DNA of 64,000 nucleotides from JAJZXY01 sp046706185 (GCA_046706185.1 JBJKPR010000034.1:1-64000); one strand, 5' to 3'; shown: positions 8,575 to 18,243, counted from the first letter of the stretch. The notes: generated from the letters alone by a model not told the origin. Program-made: numbers and translations.

Positions 8575-9834
8575 TTGTCGGCCTTGACAACAAAAACGTT
8601 GAACTATTTCAAGCTGCCTTGGGACATGAAATACAGAAGCGAGTTCCTCGACCTTCCTTTTGAAATTTCTGAGTACAAGGATAGGGTCTCGAAGGCGAAG
8701 GATGCCATGAAGAAGGCGGGCATGGACTGTCTTCTTATCATAGGCGACAAGAGAGACAGGGGAAACGTGAGATGGATATCCAATTTGTCTTCTGATTGGG
8801 GCACCACTACCATAGTTCTCCCGGTCGACGGCGAGCCGACTGTTGTGACAGGTGCCGCCGGAGACGGCGAACCGATGCACTCTCAGATGTGGTTCACCTG
8901 GATGGATGATGTGAGGCCATATCTTATGCGGGACCTGGAAGGTGCGCCTAAGATGATGCAACTCATTAAGCAGGTCATCAACGAAAAGAAGGTGGCAAAC
9001 GGTAAAGTGGGTATCGTTGGCCGAAGACTGCTTGGTTATGATTATCTGTCAGAGCTTACCAGCTCGTTCGACAAGATGAAGCTGCAGGAAGCAACCGGCA
9101 TTTACACGAACTGCAGGGTCAGGAAGAGTCCCGCCGAACTCAAGCTTATGAGAAAGCTGGGCGGGATCGCAGATCTTGGATTGAATGCAGTGATTGACAA
9201 CATCAGGCCCGGCGTTAGCGAAATAGAGCTTGTTGCCGAAGCCGAGTGGGCAATGCGGATGGCTGGAGCAGAGCTTATCAACGCGGGATTGGACAACAGA
9301 GTTTCTGCTGGACCGAGAGCAGGGTTCAAGAACACCACACCGACCAGTCGTAAGCTGCAAACGGGCGACATGGTGTATGTTGACCTGACAAGCTTGCTCC
9401 ACGGTTATGCGTTCGATGTTGGAAGGACATCCTGTGTTGGAAAGCCGACGATGGAGCAGGAAAGCCTGATGGAAACCGCTGTTCTGAGTACCGAGGCAAT
9501 GGAGAAGGCAACCCGCCCCGGCGTTAAGGCATACGAGCTCGCTGAAGTGGCCATGAGGGTGGCCAAGGAGCAGGGGCATTCCGAGCACCTGATGCACGTG
9601 ATACTTGGCCACGGCATAGGTGTCGGACACGATCCGCCTATAATCAACCCGGACAGTGAGGACGTCATACAGGAAGATTCTCTGGTTACATATGAACCGA
9701 TGTACTCGACATACGACACAATGGCACTGTCTGGGAAGGTTCCTCTTCACGCTGTTGCCGAAGATTTCGTCCGCGTAACCAGCAACGGGACCGAGAGAAT
9801 GATGTCCTCTGAACGGCGTTGCTGGCAAAGGTAA
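8575..9834 (+). CDS. M24 family (creatinase/Xaa-Pro aminopeptidase-fold) metallohydrolase
   Basis: A 419-residue pita-bread-fold enzyme. An N-terminal creatinase domain (to about residue 165) is followed by the M24 catalytic domain. All five metal ligands can be placed: the two Asp in GDMVYVDLTSLLHGYAFDVG, the His in LGHGIGVGHDPP, the Glu in TYEPMYS and the last Glu in HAVAEDFVRV. Relatives cleave Xaa-Pro bonds or act on small molecules (creatinase, DMSP lyase DddP), so the substrate is open. The TTG at 8575 is taken from the promoter position; the ATG at 8626 (WDMKYRSE) is a possible alternative. An ATG at 8571 is out of frame. A decayed copy of the 3' end of such a gene lies at 25770-25934. 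Confidence 0.82.
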   Translation: MSALTTKTLNYFKLPWDMKYRSEFLDLPFEISEYKDRVSKAKDAMKKAGMDCLLIIGDKRDRGNVRWISNLSSDWGTTTIVLPVDGEPTVVTGAAGDGEPMHSQMWFTWMDDVRPYLMRDLEGAPKMMQLIKQVINEKKVANGKVGIVGRRLLGYDYLSELTSSFDKMKLQEATGIYTNCRVRKSPAELKLMRKLGGIADLGLNAVIDNIRPGVSEIELVAEAEWAMRMAGAELINAGLDNRVSAGPRAGFKNTTPTSRKLQTGDMVYVDLTSLLHGYAFDVGRTSCVGKPTMEQESLMETAVLSTEAMEKATRPGVKAYELAEVAMRVAKEQGHSEHLMHVILGHGIGVGHDPPIINPDSEDVIQEDSLVTYEPMYSTYDTMALSGKVPLHAVAEDFVRVTSNGTERMMSSERRCWQR

Positions 9835-10386
9835 AATCTCAAGAGCTGGAGTAATTCCTCCCGCTTACTCTTCGAATGCATAGCAGTGCCCACATCGCTC
9901 GGTTCACTTATATCCAAGCTGTGTGTCATAAAGACAAGTCGTGTCCCATTTACATAAACAAGAAAGTGTCAATTGCGGATACAAGCGAGGGCAGGAAACT
10001 GCAATTGGCAGATGAGACATGTTATTGCCGAAGATACCGCAGGTGGAGAGAACATTAGACTCAGACAATGGATATTTGCGATTCCTCACCTAACTGCTGC
10101 CTGGGCACACTGTTGAAATCCGGCATACAAAGTTCGGAAAAACGTGTCTCTTGCTGAAGATCCTCTGGTATGGCCTTGTATTCACTTTCATCATGCATGC
10201 ATACATGACAGAGGCGAAGACTGACAGATGCAATTACTGCTGCCTCTGAGGACGCGGAGCTTACATGACGCAGAGCGCAAGGTTGAGGTTGAGGAGCAGG
10301 AAACGGGGACCGATCTCCTCGCGAAGACTCAAAGTGCAACAAGCCTCCTTCGGAATGATGAACTGCTGTGAACAGCGTACGGGCCG
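9835..10386. other. Gene-free stretch upstream of the tricarballylate-type locus
   Basis: About 550 bases with only short open frames on either strand, none showing a motif or a ribosome-binding site. No RNA gene fold is apparent by eye. It leads into an AT-rich repeat at 10387-10437. Confidence 0.4.
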
Positions 10387-10437
10387 TAATATATTCGTTA
10401 AATGTTATTTATTACTAATATATTCAGCTAATGTTAT
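10387..10437 (+). repeat. Pair of 22-base imperfect direct repeats in an AT-rich promoter region
   Basis: TAATATATTC, five variable bases, then ATGTTAT occurs at 10387-10408 and again at 10416-10437, so the copies are 29 bases apart. Either copy of TAATATATTC could serve as a TATA box for the transporter gene that follows. Two equally spaced copies near a promoter are typical of a site for a dimeric activator or repressor. Sequence is direct; function is inferred. Confidence 0.5.
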
Positions 10438-10523
10438 CTAATTTTAACAATCAGACCTGTCATGCCTCAGCCGGACCTCCCACAATCCATAAATATCGAG
10501 ACCACATACCGGGGCTGAATTAT

Positions 10524-11891
10524 ATGGCAGATTTTGACGAGTCATATTTACCTGACCTTTCGGCGGGCCCTTCAAAGGTCGAAACCCAACCACCAGTCGT
10601 CGAAAAACGTTTAGGTCAGGGTGCTACAACCAGTATTGCAGCATTCCTGGGATTTTTGATGATATATTTCGATTCGTCAATCTACAACATAGCAGCGCCC
10701 TTCATCGCACCGCTATTCTTCCCGAAGACAAGCTATGTTTCCGCAGTCTTGCTTTATCTGTTGACTTACCCAGTTGGATATCTTGGCAGGCCGATCGGCG
10801 GAATGATATTTGGTCACTACGGCGACAAAACAGGAAGAAAAAAGCCGTGGCTATATTCCGTCGTTGGAATGGGGGCGGCAACAGTGCTGGTCGGTGCCTT
10901 GCCTACTTTCGCCCAAGCTGGTTTCCTGTCCACTGGGTTATTAATCGCTCTGAGGCTGACTCAGGGTATCTTCCTTGGGGGAGAGAGTACAGGAAGCACT
11001 GTCATCTCGCTCGAAAGCGTTCCAGACCGTCTACGAGGTTTCTTCAGCGGGTTAGTCCAATCCGGTTTTCCTTTCGGTCTCACTCTAGCAGGGTTGGATC
11101 TTGGTTTAGTTGCCTATTTCGCTCCAGGCAGCATCGGCATAAGAGGCTTCTATATTGGGGCTTTTGCATGGCGTTATCTCTTCCTCTTCGGTCTCATTCC
11201 GTTTGCAATCGCTGTAATTGCGAGATTTGTGGTTAAGGAGAGTCCCGAATGGGAAGCCAAAGGCAAGAGAGCAAAGGAGATGAGATCACCAGTCTGGGTG
11301 ACCATCCGACATCACTGGAAGATCGTGATACCTTCCCTTTTGATAGGCTTCGGAGGAGATTTGATCGCTCAGGACACTGCCCAGTACATCCCGACTTTCC
11401 TGAGAGTTTTCACACCTGCAACTGTAGCGACAATCGCGCTTGTTGCTATCGTGCCGAACCTGATCAGGGGAGTGCTGTCCCCTCTGTTTGGATATGCCGG
11501 CGATCTGCTACGTAATCGGAAAGGACTCATGTACTTCTACGCCATAGCTACAGCAATACTAGCCTATCCAATGTTCCAGCTTATGAGAACCGGTGATACG
11601 CTCACGATAATACTGGCGGTACTGGTCATTCAGTCGCTTTTCCAGGTCTCGCTTGCAAACGGGGTCTTCATGTCAGAAGTCGTGCCTACCACCATCCGGT
11701 GGTCCTTCAATGGAGTTTATCAGTTTGGCACGACTCTAGCATCATTCGGGCCCTTCGTTGTGACAGCAGTGGGATCAGCTACCCACAATCCGTTCCTTAC
11801 TATCGCGGGCGTAGTCGGCATAGGAGCCGTTGTTGCGATTGTTGGTATATTCTTCATGCCAAAGGATCGTGCAGGTCAGCCCCTGTTCTAG
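10524..11891 (+). CDS. MFS metabolite:H+ symporter (MHS type), probable tricarballylate/citrate-like carrier
   Basis: A 12-helix-type major facilitator of about 455 residues. The loop 2-3 signature FGHYGDKTGRKKP and the following long hydrophobic segments place it with the metabolite:H+ symporters (citrate, alpha-ketoglutarate, tricarballylate, shikimate carriers). It lies directly ahead of tcuA- and tcuB-like genes, the same three functions as the bacterial tcuABC operon, so tricarballylate uptake is the best guess. The ATG at 10524 (MADFDESY) is preferred; an ATG at 10431 gives 31 more residues, but that start falls inside the AT-rich repeat that should be promoter. Confidence 0.78.
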   Translation: MADFDESYLPDLSAGPSKVETQPPVVEKRLGQGATTSIAAFLGFLMIYFDSSIYNIAAPFIAPLFFPKTSYVSAVLLYLLTYPVGYLGRPIGGMIFGHYGDKTGRKKPWLYSVVGMGAATVLVGALPTFAQAGFLSTGLLIALRLTQGIFLGGESTGSTVISLESVPDRLRGFFSGLVQSGFPFGLTLAGLDLGLVAYFAPGSIGIRGFYIGAFAWRYLFLFGLIPFAIAVIARFVVKESPEWEAKGKRAKEMRSPVWVTIRHHWKIVIPSLLIGFGGDLIAQDTAQYIPTFLRVFTPATVATIALVAIVPNLIRGVLSPLFGYAGDLLRNRKGLMYFYAIATAILAYPMFQLMRTGDTLTIILAVLVIQSLFQVSLANGVFMSEVVPTTIRWSFNGVYQFGTTLASFGPFVVTAVGSATHNPFLTIAGVVGIGAVVAIVGIFFMPKDRAGQPLF

Positions 11892-12168
11892 AGGAACCTG
11901 ATATGTGTGATAGCGCTGGTGTTTGAGCGGACCATCCATACGCCTGTTTGCCGAGGTAATTCAGGGCGCAAACACCTTCCATATTTTCCTAGCGGGTTCC
12001 CGCCCCTGTCGGGTGCAGGGCCCATTATCAATCCAATTTCTTCTGCCCCTTCTTCAGATCTAAACCGATAGAAGACGCATGACCACTTCTGCAAATGTCG
12101 AGTCGAGTCTACCGGAGTATGCATCTCAAAATACTCATATACGGAGCATAACATTCAGCTGCCACTCC

Positions 12169-13536
12169 GTGAAACGTGAATACGATACAGTCGTTGTTGG
12201 TGGCGGGAATGCAGGCTTATGCGCAGCCATGACTTCTGCAAGACACTCAAGGAAGACACTTCTCCTTGAGGCGGCTCCCATGGCTGATCGGGGTGGCAAC
12301 ACAAAGTACACCAGGGATGTTAGATATCTTCACGGGAAAGACAAGTTCACATCCGGTTCATACGAATTTGACGAATTCCTGGAGGACATAAGACGGGTGT
12401 CGGACAATAGTCTCGATGAGGACATGGCTTCATTTGTGATCGAGAATTCTGAAGGCATACCGGGCTGGATGAACGAAAATGGAGTCAAATTCAAAAGGGA
12501 AATCCGCGGAACGCTGAACCTCAACCGGACCAATGCCTTCTTTATAGGTGGAGGGAAAGCTCTTGCAAACATATACTACAACCGCCTGGATGAGCTTGGT
12601 GTAGGTGTGCTATATTCCTCCGAAGTGGAGAACATCATAATCAAGGACGGAAGTTTCCAAAGTCTCGTTGTGGGTTTTGATGGAAAGAAAGTAGAAATTG
12701 GGGCCAGGAGCCTGGTGGTGTGTTCGGGCGGTTTCGAGGCTAACAGGGAATGGCTCCATTCAATCTGGGGAAATGCATCTGAGTCATTTCACATACGGGG
12801 GACCAAACACAATAAGGGGCTCCCCCTCAGGTCCCTCATTGCGCAAGGTGCTCTTACAGCAGGAGAACCAAAGGGAGGGCACATGGTTGCCGTTGACAGG
12901 AGAGGTCCACGCGTTGATGGCGGAATAGTCACTAGGGTGGATGCGATCCCTTTGGGGATAGTCGTAAACAAACATGGAAAGAGGTTCTACGATGAAGGGG
13001 AGGATATATGGCCAAAAAGATATGCAATCTGGGGAAAGCTCGTTGCCGAACAGGAGGATCAGCTGGCTTACGCGATAGTGGATTCCACCATGATCGGCAA
13101 ATTCATGCCTACTGCATTCCCTCCGCTGTTGTCCGAGACACTTGACGAAATTCCAACCAGAATCGGAATCGACAAGGAAGGTTTCATGGACACTATTCAG
13201 GAATACAACCGGGCTGCAGCCGGAAAAGCGGACGGCAGCTTTGAAGCGCGGTCTTCAGCTTCTCTTTCCCCCAGTAAGTCGCATTTCTACAAACCGATCG
13301 ATACACCGCCGTTCATGGCATTTCCGCTAGCGCCCGGCTTGACTTTTACCTATCTGGGGCTGAAGATAGGCAAAGATGCCAGAGTTCAGACCGCTCACGG
13401 TCCGATGGAGAATGTTTTCGCTGCCGGCGAGATTGTGTCCGGCAACGTCCTTCGCAGCGGATACCTGGCTGGTTTTGGCCTTACCATAGGTACCGTTTTC
13501 GGGAGGATAGCTGGAGAGGAGGCTTCCTTCGTTTGA
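12169..13536 (+). CDS. tcuA: Tricarballylate dehydrogenase-like FAD flavoprotein
   Basis: A flavoprotein of about 455 residues of the fumarate reductase/succinate dehydrogenase flavoprotein superfamily, close in length to bacterial TcuA, which oxidises tricarballylate to cis-aconitate. FAD-binding is shown by VVVGGGNAGLCAA at the N-terminus, the DRGGNT segment after it, and the C-terminal AAGEIVSGN and GSRGY-like region (LRSGYLAGFGL). The GTG at 12169 puts the Rossmann strand five residues in and has CATATAC about 31 bases upstream; an ATG at 12079 adds 30 residues without recognisable sequence. The next gene overlaps its stop by four bases. FAD-oxidoreductase: sure; tricarballylate: inferred from the TcuB-like partner and the MHS carrier. 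Confidence 0.8.
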   Translation: MKREYDTVVVGGGNAGLCAAMTSARHSRKTLLLEAAPMADRGGNTKYTRDVRYLHGKDKFTSGSYEFDEFLEDIRRVSDNSLDEDMASFVIENSEGIPGWMNENGVKFKREIRGTLNLNRTNAFFIGGGKALANIYYNRLDELGVGVLYSSEVENIIIKDGSFQSLVVGFDGKKVEIGARSLVVCSGGFEANREWLHSIWGNASESFHIRGTKHNKGLPLRSLIAQGALTAGEPKGGHMVAVDRRGPRVDGGIVTRVDAIPLGIVVNKHGKRFYDEGEDIWPKRYAIWGKLVAEQEDQLAYAIVDSTMIGKFMPTAFPPLLSETLDEIPTRIGIDKEGFMDTIQEYNRAAAGKADGSFEARSSASLSPSKSHFYKPIDTPPFMAFPLAPGLTFTYLGLKIGKDARVQTAHGPMENVFAAGEIVSGNVLRSGYLAGFGLTIGTVFGRIAGEEASFV

Positions 13537-14588
13537 CAGACATTTACGATGAAGGATTAAGGCAGTTCAGGATATGCAATGCCTGCAGGTATTGCGAGGG
13601 TTACTGCGCAGTATGGGATGCCATGGAACGGAAGCCTGATTTACTCAGCTCCGACTTGAAATACTATTCAAATCTCTGCCATGACTGCAGGGACTGCTAT
13701 TACGTGTGCCCTTATACCGGGGAGCATGAATTTCAAATTAATATCCCCAGGGTTCTTTCCCAGATCAGGATCGAAACTTATGGGGAGAACATCGTACCGA
13801 AAAGACTTTTTCCGCTAGTGAAAAGACCTTACCTTTCATGGGGTATTGTTTTGCTATTCTGTCTTGCCTTCACTTTTTTCTTGGCAGTTGACGTCGAAGG
13901 TCCGTCGGTCCTTGTGAGACCGGCTTCCATAGGGGCAGCGGTTATACCCGATTTATACTTCAAAATGCTGAGCATAATCCTTTATTCATACGTCCTGGTA
14001 ATGTGGGCCATTGAAGGCTCAAGGTACTGGGACAGTATCAAGGTACAGGACATGAAAGTCGTTAGCAAGGACGTCACGGGGGCGGTTTCTGATGCCTTCT
14101 CACACAGGTACTTCAGAGGCGGGCAGTCGGGATGCAGCTATCCTCGCGAAAGTGTCAGTTCTGTCAGGATGATTGCCCATATGGGCGTCTTGTTTGGTTT
14201 CATACTTGATCTCTTTACGATAGCATTTTATCCTGGCCTGACAGCAGGCCTTGTATGGCTTTACATTATTGGAGCAGCCGGGATGTCAGTAGGATCCCTT
14301 CTGCTGCTCACAACAAAGTCCGTATCAAACCAGGAACTGGCCTCCGACAGTATGAAAAGCTATGATTATCCATTCACGATGACTATATTCATTACTGGAA
14401 TAACAGGTGTGATTTTCCCTGTCGTCTCGGGAACCAGCCTTTATTCGGGGTTTTTCCTGGTACATGTTGCACTTGTAGCCGGCATCTATCTCATGGCTCC
14501 GTTCAGCAAATTCATTCACCCTGTTTTCAGGTTCCTGTCTCTTCTGAGGAATAGAATGGAAAGCAGGATGGAACTGGCCTCATCTTGA
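13533..14588 (+). CDS. tcuB: TcuB/CitB-like membrane iron-sulfur electron-transfer protein
   Basis: A 351-residue protein matching tricarballylate utilisation protein B. The N-terminus carries two Cys clusters, CNACRYCEGYC near residue 15 and CHDCRDCYYVC near residue 50, which would hold iron-sulfur clusters. The remainder has several long hydrophobic segments with His residues suitable for heme (for example IAHMG and FLVHVALVAG). TcuB reoxidises the FADH2 of TcuA and hands electrons to the membrane quinone pool. The TTG start overlaps the stop of the flavoprotein gene (TTGA), so the two should be made in equal amounts. The closing segment FSKFIHPVFRF is typical of the family. Confidence 0.85.
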   Translation: MTDIYDEGLRQFRICNACRYCEGYCAVWDAMERKPDLLSSDLKYYSNLCHDCRDCYYVCPYTGEHEFQINIPRVLSQIRIETYGENIVPKRLFPLVKRPYLSWGIVLLFCLAFTFFLAVDVEGPSVLVRPASIGAAVIPDLYFKMLSIILYSYVLVMWAIEGSRYWDSIKVQDMKVVSKDVTGAVSDAFSHRYFRGGQSGCSYPRESVSSVRMIAHMGVLFGFILDLFTIAFYPGLTAGLVWLYIIGAAGMSVGSLLLLTTKSVSNQELASDSMKSYDYPFTMTIFITGITGVIFPVVSGTSLYSGFFLVHVALVAGIYLMAPFSKFIHPVFRFLSLLRNRMESRMELASS

Positions 14589-14793
14589 CTTCCCCCCGGG
14601 GCGCTGGAGCAGAGTCACGAATGGTGAATACTGGATAGATGTATGTGCACGACTATGGCACCCGTGCCCGGCAGGAGGAGATTGGGGCCGACCCCGATCA
14701 CCACCGATCCTCCTTTCAAATCTGGTCTGCCGTAACTACATGACAGGCTTAGTGTAAACAGCCGGAAAGTATCAGGGCTAATGGAAGCAGGCA

Positions 14794-15093
14794 TCACGAT
14801 GTCAAGAAAACTTCGTGGATTGCGATTTCATTTTCACCATCATATGCCTCGTCGGGAAGGGTTTCTCCTGAATGTGCCTTCTTGAATGCGTCGCTGTTCA
14901 TCCACTTACGGAAATGCTCAAGCGACTCCCAGTGTGTCATGACAATGTACTCGTTTCCCCTGAGCGGCCTCATGACTTCATTCCTGATGAACCCGGGGAC
15001 GCCTGCCAGATGGCTCTCCCTCTCTGTGAACAGTTTCTCGAATTTGTCCCAGTACTCCTTCTTGACTGGTATTGTGTTTTCAACAACTATCAT
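14794..15093 (-). CDS. Antibiotic-biosynthesis-monooxygenase (ABM) fold protein
   Basis: A 99-residue ferredoxin-like-fold protein starting MIVVENTIPV and containing GFIRNEVMRPLRGNEYIVM followed by HWESLEHFRKWMNS. This is the ABM/IsdG pattern (VxGFxxxxLL, then WxSxxAFxxWxxS). Relatives are cofactor-free monooxygenases or heme-degrading enzymes acting as dimers. The ATG at 15093 is chosen over an upstream start at 15168 because a TATA-like TTATATAT (15119-15126, read on the minus strand) lies about 30 bases before it, falling inside the longer frame. A second small protein of related fold follows at 15412. Confidence 0.72.
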   Translation of the reverse strand: MIVVENTIPVKKEYWDKFEKLFTERESHLAGVPGFIRNEVMRPLRGNEYIVMTHWESLEHFRKWMNSDAFKKAHSGETLPDEAYDGENEIAIHEVFLTS

Positions 15094-15411
15094 CAGCCGG
15101 CAAAGAGGTGGGTATCGGTTATATATTTTTACAAATAAGAGCGACTCCCTCCCGCTGTCTGGCGCCATCTGGTCGTTTCGGGCACTGAATCGTAGATCGG
15201 GATATTGCTCCCACAGTATGCCAGATTCTGAGTCGGTGCACAGAACCAGTTACTACAGATTCTTGCAAGCAGCGCGATGGAGTGAATTCAAACTCCGCAA
15301 TGGAAAACGTCACAGCAGCGAGTCCAGGGTGAGGGGCCAAGTCTCATGCACGCTGAGTATCACTCGGCGCTTTGATGTGCAAGTTCCACTCTATCAAAGG
15401 AGCCTGCCCGG

Positions 15412-15705
15412 TTAATCAGGCATCTTCTCTATGATCCTTGCAGCCTCTTCCGACGTCAGGGCCTTCATCGTAGTGGTCCGAACATTGCCTAGTCTTCTGA
15501 GCCTGAAGACAATTTGAGCTGCAGCCTCCTCGCTTGGAGCATCCAGCAGCACGACGGTATCGTATTCGCCCATCGTGTAGTACACATCCATCTTTCCGCC
15601 CAGTTCCGTTGCAAGCGCCTTTGCTGATTCCACGCGCTCAGGAGTCTTGTCGAAATTCTTTATGCCCTGATCCGTCCAGTTGGTCAGAATTATGTAATGA
15701 GGCAC
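15412..15705 (-). CDS. GYD-domain family small protein
   Basis: A 97-residue protein, PHYIILTNWTDQG at the start and GKMDVYYTMGEYDTVVLLDAP in the middle, matching the GYD family of small ferredoxin-fold proteins; the family signature here is GEYD. Function in the family is unknown. The GTG at 15705 is preferred because AAGGGGA precedes it by a few bases and the family usually starts with PxYIxLxxWTxQG. A TTG at 15723 is also in frame. It has its own promoter (TATTTATCC region at 15738-15750). Confidence 0.72.
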   Translation of the reverse strand: MPHYIILTNWTDQGIKNFDKTPERVESAKALATELGGKMDVYYTMGEYDTVVLLDAPSEEAAAQIVFRLRRLGNVRTTTMKALTSEEAARIIEKMPD

Positions 15706-15737
15706 TTCGATTCCCCTTGTCAATTTGAATCCGGATT

Positions 15738-15750
15738 GTTCTATTTATCC
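15738..15750 (-). promoter_or_regulatory. TATA box of the GYD-family gene
   Basis: On the minus strand GGATAAATAGAAC lies about 39 bases before the GTG at 15705, giving a predicted transcript start near 15717 and a leader of about a dozen bases containing AAGGGGA. The neighbouring stretch 15751-16142, about 390 bases, contains no recognisable gene. Confidence 0.45.
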
Positions 15751-16142
15751 GGTTCATTATTACTCTGCATGTTTTGATTGCATTCACACCCGGGTCGAAA
15801 TTGCCTGACGGATAAAGACAATACTTCTCCGTTGCAGCCGAAGGGAGTATTTTGCCCCGGAGGTTGCCCACACAGGCTCCATCTCAACTCGCGCATCGTC
15901 AGGTTACATGCGAATTCAGGGCGCTGGGACTTTAGCATCGGTTGGCACGGCTGAAGGGACTTGGAAGGAACAGGCAAAGAGACCTGGCATTCATACGGTG
16001 TGGCCCTGACATGTATTCAGTGCTGCAGGCCTTCCTGTTCTTACAGACGAAATGATGAACATGCCAACAGTGGCTACCATGCACGAATTCTTCGTATACT
16101 GGTAGCGCATGCCTTCGAGCCGGGGCTTCTCCCTTGCCCATT

Positions 16143-17912
16143 CTACGGATACATTCCTGAAACCAGTCCTTCCTGCCCCTGCGTCTTGGATATCGGAGAC
16201 ATGACGAAGTCGAAGAGAAACGGCTTTCCCTTGACTCGCAGCTTTTCCACCGCAGCAGCCAGCTGTTCGCGGCGCTCTACCCTGAAGGCCGGTACACCCA
16301 TGCTTTCAGCGTGTTTCACGAAGTCTATCGGGACATCCGAGAAGGCACCAACGTTCAGGTCACCTTCGTTGCCGTCCTTGAAGGAGTTACGCCACTGGCC
16401 AGCCCCCCATCCTCCGTTGTCGAACAGCATTATTATGAGTGGAACCCTGTGCCGTGCGGCAGTGTAGAGGGCGGATGATGTAAACATCAGCGAACCATCG
16501 CTGACCATCGATATCACCTGGCGCTCGGGTAAAGCAAGTTGGGCACCTATTGCGGCAGGCAGCCCCCATCCCTCGGTACTTGCTTTTTGCGAGATTGAAA
16601 AGTAATCGTCCTTGGAACGAAGGTCCAGCAGCCCGACAAATGGCGGGCCGCTCCCGTAAGAATGGTCCACTATTGTCAGGCTCTGCCCGTACTCTTTCTT
16701 GAGGATGGAGACAAGCTCTTCAACCGCCGCCCCTCCGGAATCTCTCACAGCCTCACGCATCCTGTCAACTTTTCTGGCAGTCTTTCGGGACCATTCACTG
16801 GAAGACTGCATCCACAGTGATGATTTCCTTGCAGAACCTGTCCGTTCCGCAATCTGCCCATTCAGCTGCGTTAGGAAAACCTTCGGGTTCCCTACAAGTG
16901 AAATGCTTGGCGTGAACTGCTTCGCCACATCCCGAATGGTCGTGCTCACGTGTATTATGAGCTGATTCGTGTTTCTGAACGGATAGGACGGATCGAATTC
17001 GACCTCAGTTGCCTCGAAACCGACGTACAGGATAACATCCGCTCTGCGAACCAGGTCAATGTTGTCCAGGAGTTTTCCCGCAAGCAATTTCCCGTCGGTC
17101 GGAAAAGGAAGGAACGGTGAACGCCCGTTCTGTAATACCACAGGAGCACCAAGCATCTCTGCAAGGGCGGCTATTTCCTGTATGGCATCGTACTGCCCAA
17201 CTTCGGCCCCCGCCATGATTAAAGGCATCTCTGCAGCCAAAAGCAGGTCCGCTGTCTTCCTTACCCCTTCTGGCTCAGGAGTCGAACTGTAAATTCGCGC
17301 CGTATGGCGTCGTGTATCCAGCTTCACTTCGTCCGTCTCTTCAAGATACAGGTCCATGGGGAATGCCAGGTGGACCGGTCCCATAGGAGGGGAGGTGGCA
17401 ATGTGAACTGCTCTTTCAATAGCTTCAGGAATCCGTTCTGCAAGAGGAACCTCGTAACTCCACTTGGTATACTGCTCGGTTACATGGGTTATGGCCTTTG
17501 GGTCGGCAGCGTAAGTATCACGACCGTTGTTCGTCCTGGAATTTACAGTTGTGCTGAATATCAGCGGTGCGCGATCCGCCCAGGCGATGGACATGGCTAC
17601 CATCCCGAAGGCAGTACCTGACGAGTGGTAGAGATTGAGGAACGCCGGCTTCCTGGATGCATGTGCGTATCCTTCGGCAATAAGGCTCACAGCCGATTCG
17701 TTCAGTCCGCTTACATACTGCAACTCCTCTCGATGGCTGTGGACTGCATTGACAAGCGGCCACATTCCCAGTCCGGGAATGCTGAAGAAATGTTTCACGC
17801 CGTGTGCGATCAGACTTTTTACAAGCAACTCTGCGCCCGTGTTGCGGGCTTTCCCTGAAATCGAACCTGCGCCTCGTTCTGTATCCGGGTGATGGCGGTG
17901 ATCTAGCGACAA
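16143..17912 (-). CDS. Thiamine diphosphate-dependent decarboxylase/acetolactate synthase-family enzyme
   Basis: A 589-residue member of the POX/benzoylformate decarboxylase/acetolactate synthase group. The N-terminal pyrimidine-binding domain has the catalytic Glu in SGLNESAVSLIAEGYA; the central domain follows (around residue 215-350); the C-terminal domain has the ThDP/Mg site SDGSLMFTSSALYTAA ending with DNGG. The first Gly of the usual GDG is Ser. An acetolactate synthase would need a small subunit, and none is next to it, so a 2-oxo acid decarboxylase, oxalyl-CoA-type or carboligase role is more likely. The TTG at 17912 is the only upstream start; a TATA-like run at about 17940-17950 lies before it. 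Exact substrate unknown. Confidence 0.78.
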   Translation of the reverse strand: MSLDHRHHPDTERGAGSISGKARNTGAELLVKSLIAHGVKHFFSIPGLGMWPLVNAVHSHREELQYVSGLNESAVSLIAEGYAHASRKPAFLNLYHSSGTAFGMVAMSIAWADRAPLIFSTTVNSRTNNGRDTYAADPKAITHVTEQYTKWSYEVPLAERIPEAIERAVHIATSPPMGPVHLAFPMDLYLEETDEVKLDTRRHTARIYSSTPEPEGVRKTADLLLAAEMPLIMAGAEVGQYDAIQEIAALAEMLGAPVVLQNGRSPFLPFPTDGKLLAGKLLDNIDLVRRADVILYVGFEATEVEFDPSYPFRNTNQLIIHVSTTIRDVAKQFTPSISLVGNPKVFLTQLNGQIAERTGSARKSSLWMQSSSEWSRKTARKVDRMREAVRDSGGAAVEELVSILKKEYGQSLTIVDHSYGSGPPFVGLLDLRSKDDYFSISQKASTEGWGLPAAIGAQLALPERQVISMVSDGSLMFTSSALYTAARHRVPLIIMLFDNGGWGAGQWRNSFKDGNEGDLNVGAFSDVPIDFVKHAESMGVPAFRVERREQLAAAVEKLRVKGKPFLFDFVMSPISKTQGQEGLVSGMYP

Positions 17913-18067
17913 TCTATCCCTGCAACGTATGGTCTGCGTCCTAAAAATGTTTCCCCAACTGTGCGGGCACTGAAACCATACACTCCGTTGGGGCGATTAA
18001 TACGGGTCCACCACTTCTGCATCAGTTCACCTTACGCGCCCTGCTGCAAAAAAAGACTGTTTCGTGG

Positions 18068-18109
18068 CGGTTAACCGTTGTGATTGGTAAGGTTAATGTC
18101 GAAGTTACC
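18068..18109 (+). promoter_or_regulatory. Palindromic operator-like sites upstream of the ABC exporter
   Basis: CGGTTAACCG at 18068-18077 is a perfect 10-base palindrome. A second arm pair, GGTAA and TTACC, brackets 18086-18109 and contains another GGTTAA. A possible TATA element (AAATAAAT, about 18145-18152) follows. The arrangement suggests a repressor or activator site controlling the exporter genes. Function is inferred. Confidence 0.35.
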
Positions 18110-18243
18110 GTTAGGAACTTGCATAAGACAGCAGGAAGGAATGCGAAATAAATCTTAAGAGGTCACTATCTGTATTTTCACCTCTCGCCTTTGCCCTGAG
18201 ATACCTTAAGAAGGAGAAGAAAGTCGTCGCACTTGTCTTTGCA

